Assembly (NCBI GenBank): GCA_934098745.1
Contig: CAKOPG010000008.1
Location: 1 to 64,000 of the forward strand
Source of the DNA: an uncultured Bacilli bacterium
GTDB taxonomy: Bacteria > Bacillota_I > Bacilli_A > RF39 > UBA660
Length of the DNA stretch: 64,000 nt
Direction of reading: 5' to 3'
The notes below the pieces were generated by a model, which did no database searches, was not told the origin of the DNA, and worked only from the letters and a program-made list of their open reading frames with translations. The position numbers were made by a program, and so were the translations under genes. The first letter of the stretch is position 1. The number at the start of each line of letters is the position of its first letter. This document shows, in pieces, positions 62,454 to 64,000 of the stretch.

Positions 62454-64000
62454 CTACTATTTTACCCCTTTTCTTTTTAAAATAGAAAGCTTTAAACTTA
62501 TCATATAAATATTCTAAAAATTCTGCCATATAATTATTTGCAAATATAATTACTCCGGTAATAAATATTGATAGGAAATTTATTTTTTTAATTAATAATA
62601 ATTCTCTAAATATAAATAGTAGGATATAAAATGCAATAGAACAAGTATATACAAGTGTTTTTCTTACTAGAGATAATGGTTTACTAATATTATAAAGTAA
62701 TCTTAAATTTAAGTATCCCGTTGCCGCTACCACCGCAAAACGGAAATAATCGAAATCGATATGAAAAATATTAGAAATCATAATTAAAAATAAAATATTA
62801 ATATATACACATATTCCACTTGGTAAAGCATTCCGAAATACTTTAATTAAAAAGCCTTTTTCTACTTTATCATAGTTTGGTTCAATAGCTAAAAAGAATG
62901 ATGGAATACCTACACAAATAGCACTTATTAAGGATAGTTGAATTGGATAAAAAGGGTATTCATGGCTTAAAATAATACATAAAATAGATATTAAGAATGA
63001 ATAAGTCGTTTTAATTAAATACATACTGGCAACACGTTCAATGTTGTTTACTACTCTTCTACCTTCATTAACAATATCTGGTAGTATTGAAAAGTCCGAA
63101 TTCGTTAGAACTACTTCTGATACACTTCTAGCAGCACTTATACCAGAAGCTAGAGCAATACCACAATCAGCTTCCTTTAAAGCTAAAATATCATTTACTC
63201 CATCGCCAATATAACCGACGGTTTTATCACTTTTTAAAGCTTCGACAAGTAATTGTTTTTGATAAGGTGTAACTCGTCCAAATATCATATAATTTTTAAC
63301 AATCTTTTTTAATTCTTCTTTATCTTCTGGTAAATCATTTCCTGAAATATATTTATCATAGCCACTAATATTTATTTGTTTTAATAAATTGCTTACCGTT
63401 ATCGGATTATCTCCAGAAATTATTTTAATATCTACATCTTGTTTTTTAAAGTATTCTAAAGTTTCCTTAGCACTTTTTCTAATCGTATCTTTTAAAATAA
63501 TAAATGCCACAATTTCATTAGTTTTTTTATTAAATTTTTCTTCACAAGCACATACCGTAATAATTCTTAAACCATTATCAATATAGTCTTTTAACTCTGG
63601 ATAGTCATTATATTCTTTATCTGTTAAATTATCTAATGAACCAAGGGCATAAGTCCCATTTTTAAATTTAGTCAAAGCATATTTTCTTGAAGAATTGAAA
63701 GGAACCCGATCTAAAACTTCTAATTCTTCCTTCTTTTTGAAAACTTTACAAATAGCATTATCCGTAGCGTTTCCTGAAGTATTTACCATATTAGCAATAA
63801 TATTATTAATTTTATCTTTATCTTTAACTTTATAAATTATATGTTCTACTTTTAAACTACCATCAGTAATTGTCCCAGTTTTGTCAAGACATAAAACATC
63901 AACACAGGCTAACAGTTCAATACCACTTAACTTTTGAATAATGACTTTTTTATTAGCCATTTTAATAACGCCAACTGTTAAAGATATTGAAGTTAATAAA
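62440..64000 (-). CDS. Cation-transporting P-type ATPase (CtpE/Exp7-like), cut by the window edge
   Basis: The reading frame stays open through base 64000, and the residues just before the first internal ATG (63960) read TVGVIK, which is the normal helix-4 end of such pumps, so the true N-terminus lies outside. Visible: DKTGTITDG (phosphorylation), the nucleotide domain with RKYALTKF and DGLRI-like NGLRIITV, GDGVNDILALKEADCGIA, and the C-terminal helices. It lacks heavy-metal and CPC motifs, fitting the CtpE/Exp7 group (calcium or related cation). Ion not certain. Confidence 0.85.
   Translation of the reverse strand, partial: LLTSISLTVGVIKMANKKVIIQKLSGIELLACVDVLCLDKTGTITDGSLKVEHIIYKVKDKDKINNIIANMVNTSGNATDNAICKVFKKKEELEVLDRVPFNSSRKYALTKFKNGTYALGSLDNLTDKEYNDYPELKDYIDNGLRIITVCACEEKFNKKTNEIVAFIILKDTIRKSAKETLEYFKKQDVDIKIISGDNPITVSNLLKQINISGYDKYISGNDLPEDKEELKKIVKNYMIFGRVTPYQKQLLVEALKSDKTVGYIGDGVNDILALKEADCGIALASGISAARSVSEVVLTNSDFSILPDIVNEGRRVVNNIERVASMYLIKTTYSFLISILCIILSHEYPFYPIQLSLISAICVGIPSFFLAIEPNYDKVEKGFLIKVFRNALPSGICVYINILFLIMISNIFHIDFDYFRFAVVAATGYLNLRLLYNISKPLSLVRKTLVYTCSIAFYILLFIFRELLLIKKINFLSIFITGVIIFANNYMAEFLEYLYDKFKAFYFKKKRGKIVDEKE

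Noticed and set aside
1..64000. Mycoplasma-type code with TGA as tryptophan
   Set aside because: TGA ends intact genes such as the phosphohexomutase, and Trp codons read as TGG throughout.

Overview
The window is low-GC DNA that uses the standard bacterial code (TGA occurs as a stop, e.g. at 8401-8403). The gene content fits an endospore-forming member of the Bacilli or Erysipelotrichia. Evidence: gpr, spoIIP, spoIVB and spoIIM are present, there is a collagen-like BclA-type protein, the order rpsT / gpr / spoIIP matches Bacillus, and a 6S RNA sits beside tcdA with rarA nearby as in B. subtilis. No rRNA or tRNA gene was seen. I cannot name a species; an uncultured gut lineage is a guess.

Layout. 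1-9400: housekeeping genes (folC; a zinc-sensing ArsR with a cadA-type exporter; rarA; a Xer recombinase; a phosphohexomutase; 6S RNA; tcdA). 9400-19700: an ankyrin plus ClpB-like AAA+ protein, S20, the sporulation genes gpr-spoIIP, a ZIP transporter, spoIVB, a DUF1292 protein coupled to a PP2C phosphatase, and unknowns. 19700-35345: a secreted membrane-anchored protein, then a polysaccharide locus. Its first four enzymes (dehydratase, aminotransferase, phosphoglycosyl transferase, acetyltransferase) form a complete set for making UDP-diacetylbacillosamine and loading it onto undecaprenyl phosphate. Glycosyltransferases, a pyruvyl transferase with its FrhB-like partner, a flippase, a Wzy-like polymerase and a VanZ protein follow; one acetyltransferase is frameshifted.

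35346-40515: a small inverted-repeat element, then candidate spore-surface genes (pectate-lyase-like adhesive protein, transglutaminase-like protein, collagen-like protein), a flavodoxin and small membrane proteins. 40600-44151: the CpsC/CpsD/CpsB/LCP module that controls polysaccharide chain length and wall attachment. 44208-46804: three tandem paralogues of an unrecognised family. 46899-55162: a radical SAM protein on a probably leaderless mRNA, Sua5, a Prli42-like 37-residue protein, spoIIM, mnmA, PrsW, an HTH protein and a GT-C glycosyltransferase.

55232-60255: a type II CRISPR locus made only of cas9, a tracrRNA and a degenerate eight-repeat array; no cas1, cas2 or csn2 is visible. The tracrRNA runs on the opposite strand, wholly inside the cas9 leader, from a promoter that overlaps the cas9 ribosome-binding site, and faces the cas9 promoter. 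All nuclease residues of Cas9 are intact, while the array is decaying and is followed by a broken nuclease-like gene and about 0.8 kb of very AT-rich DNA. The window closes with a DUF1540 protein, a membrane-anchored repeat protein and a P-type ATPase cut by the edge.
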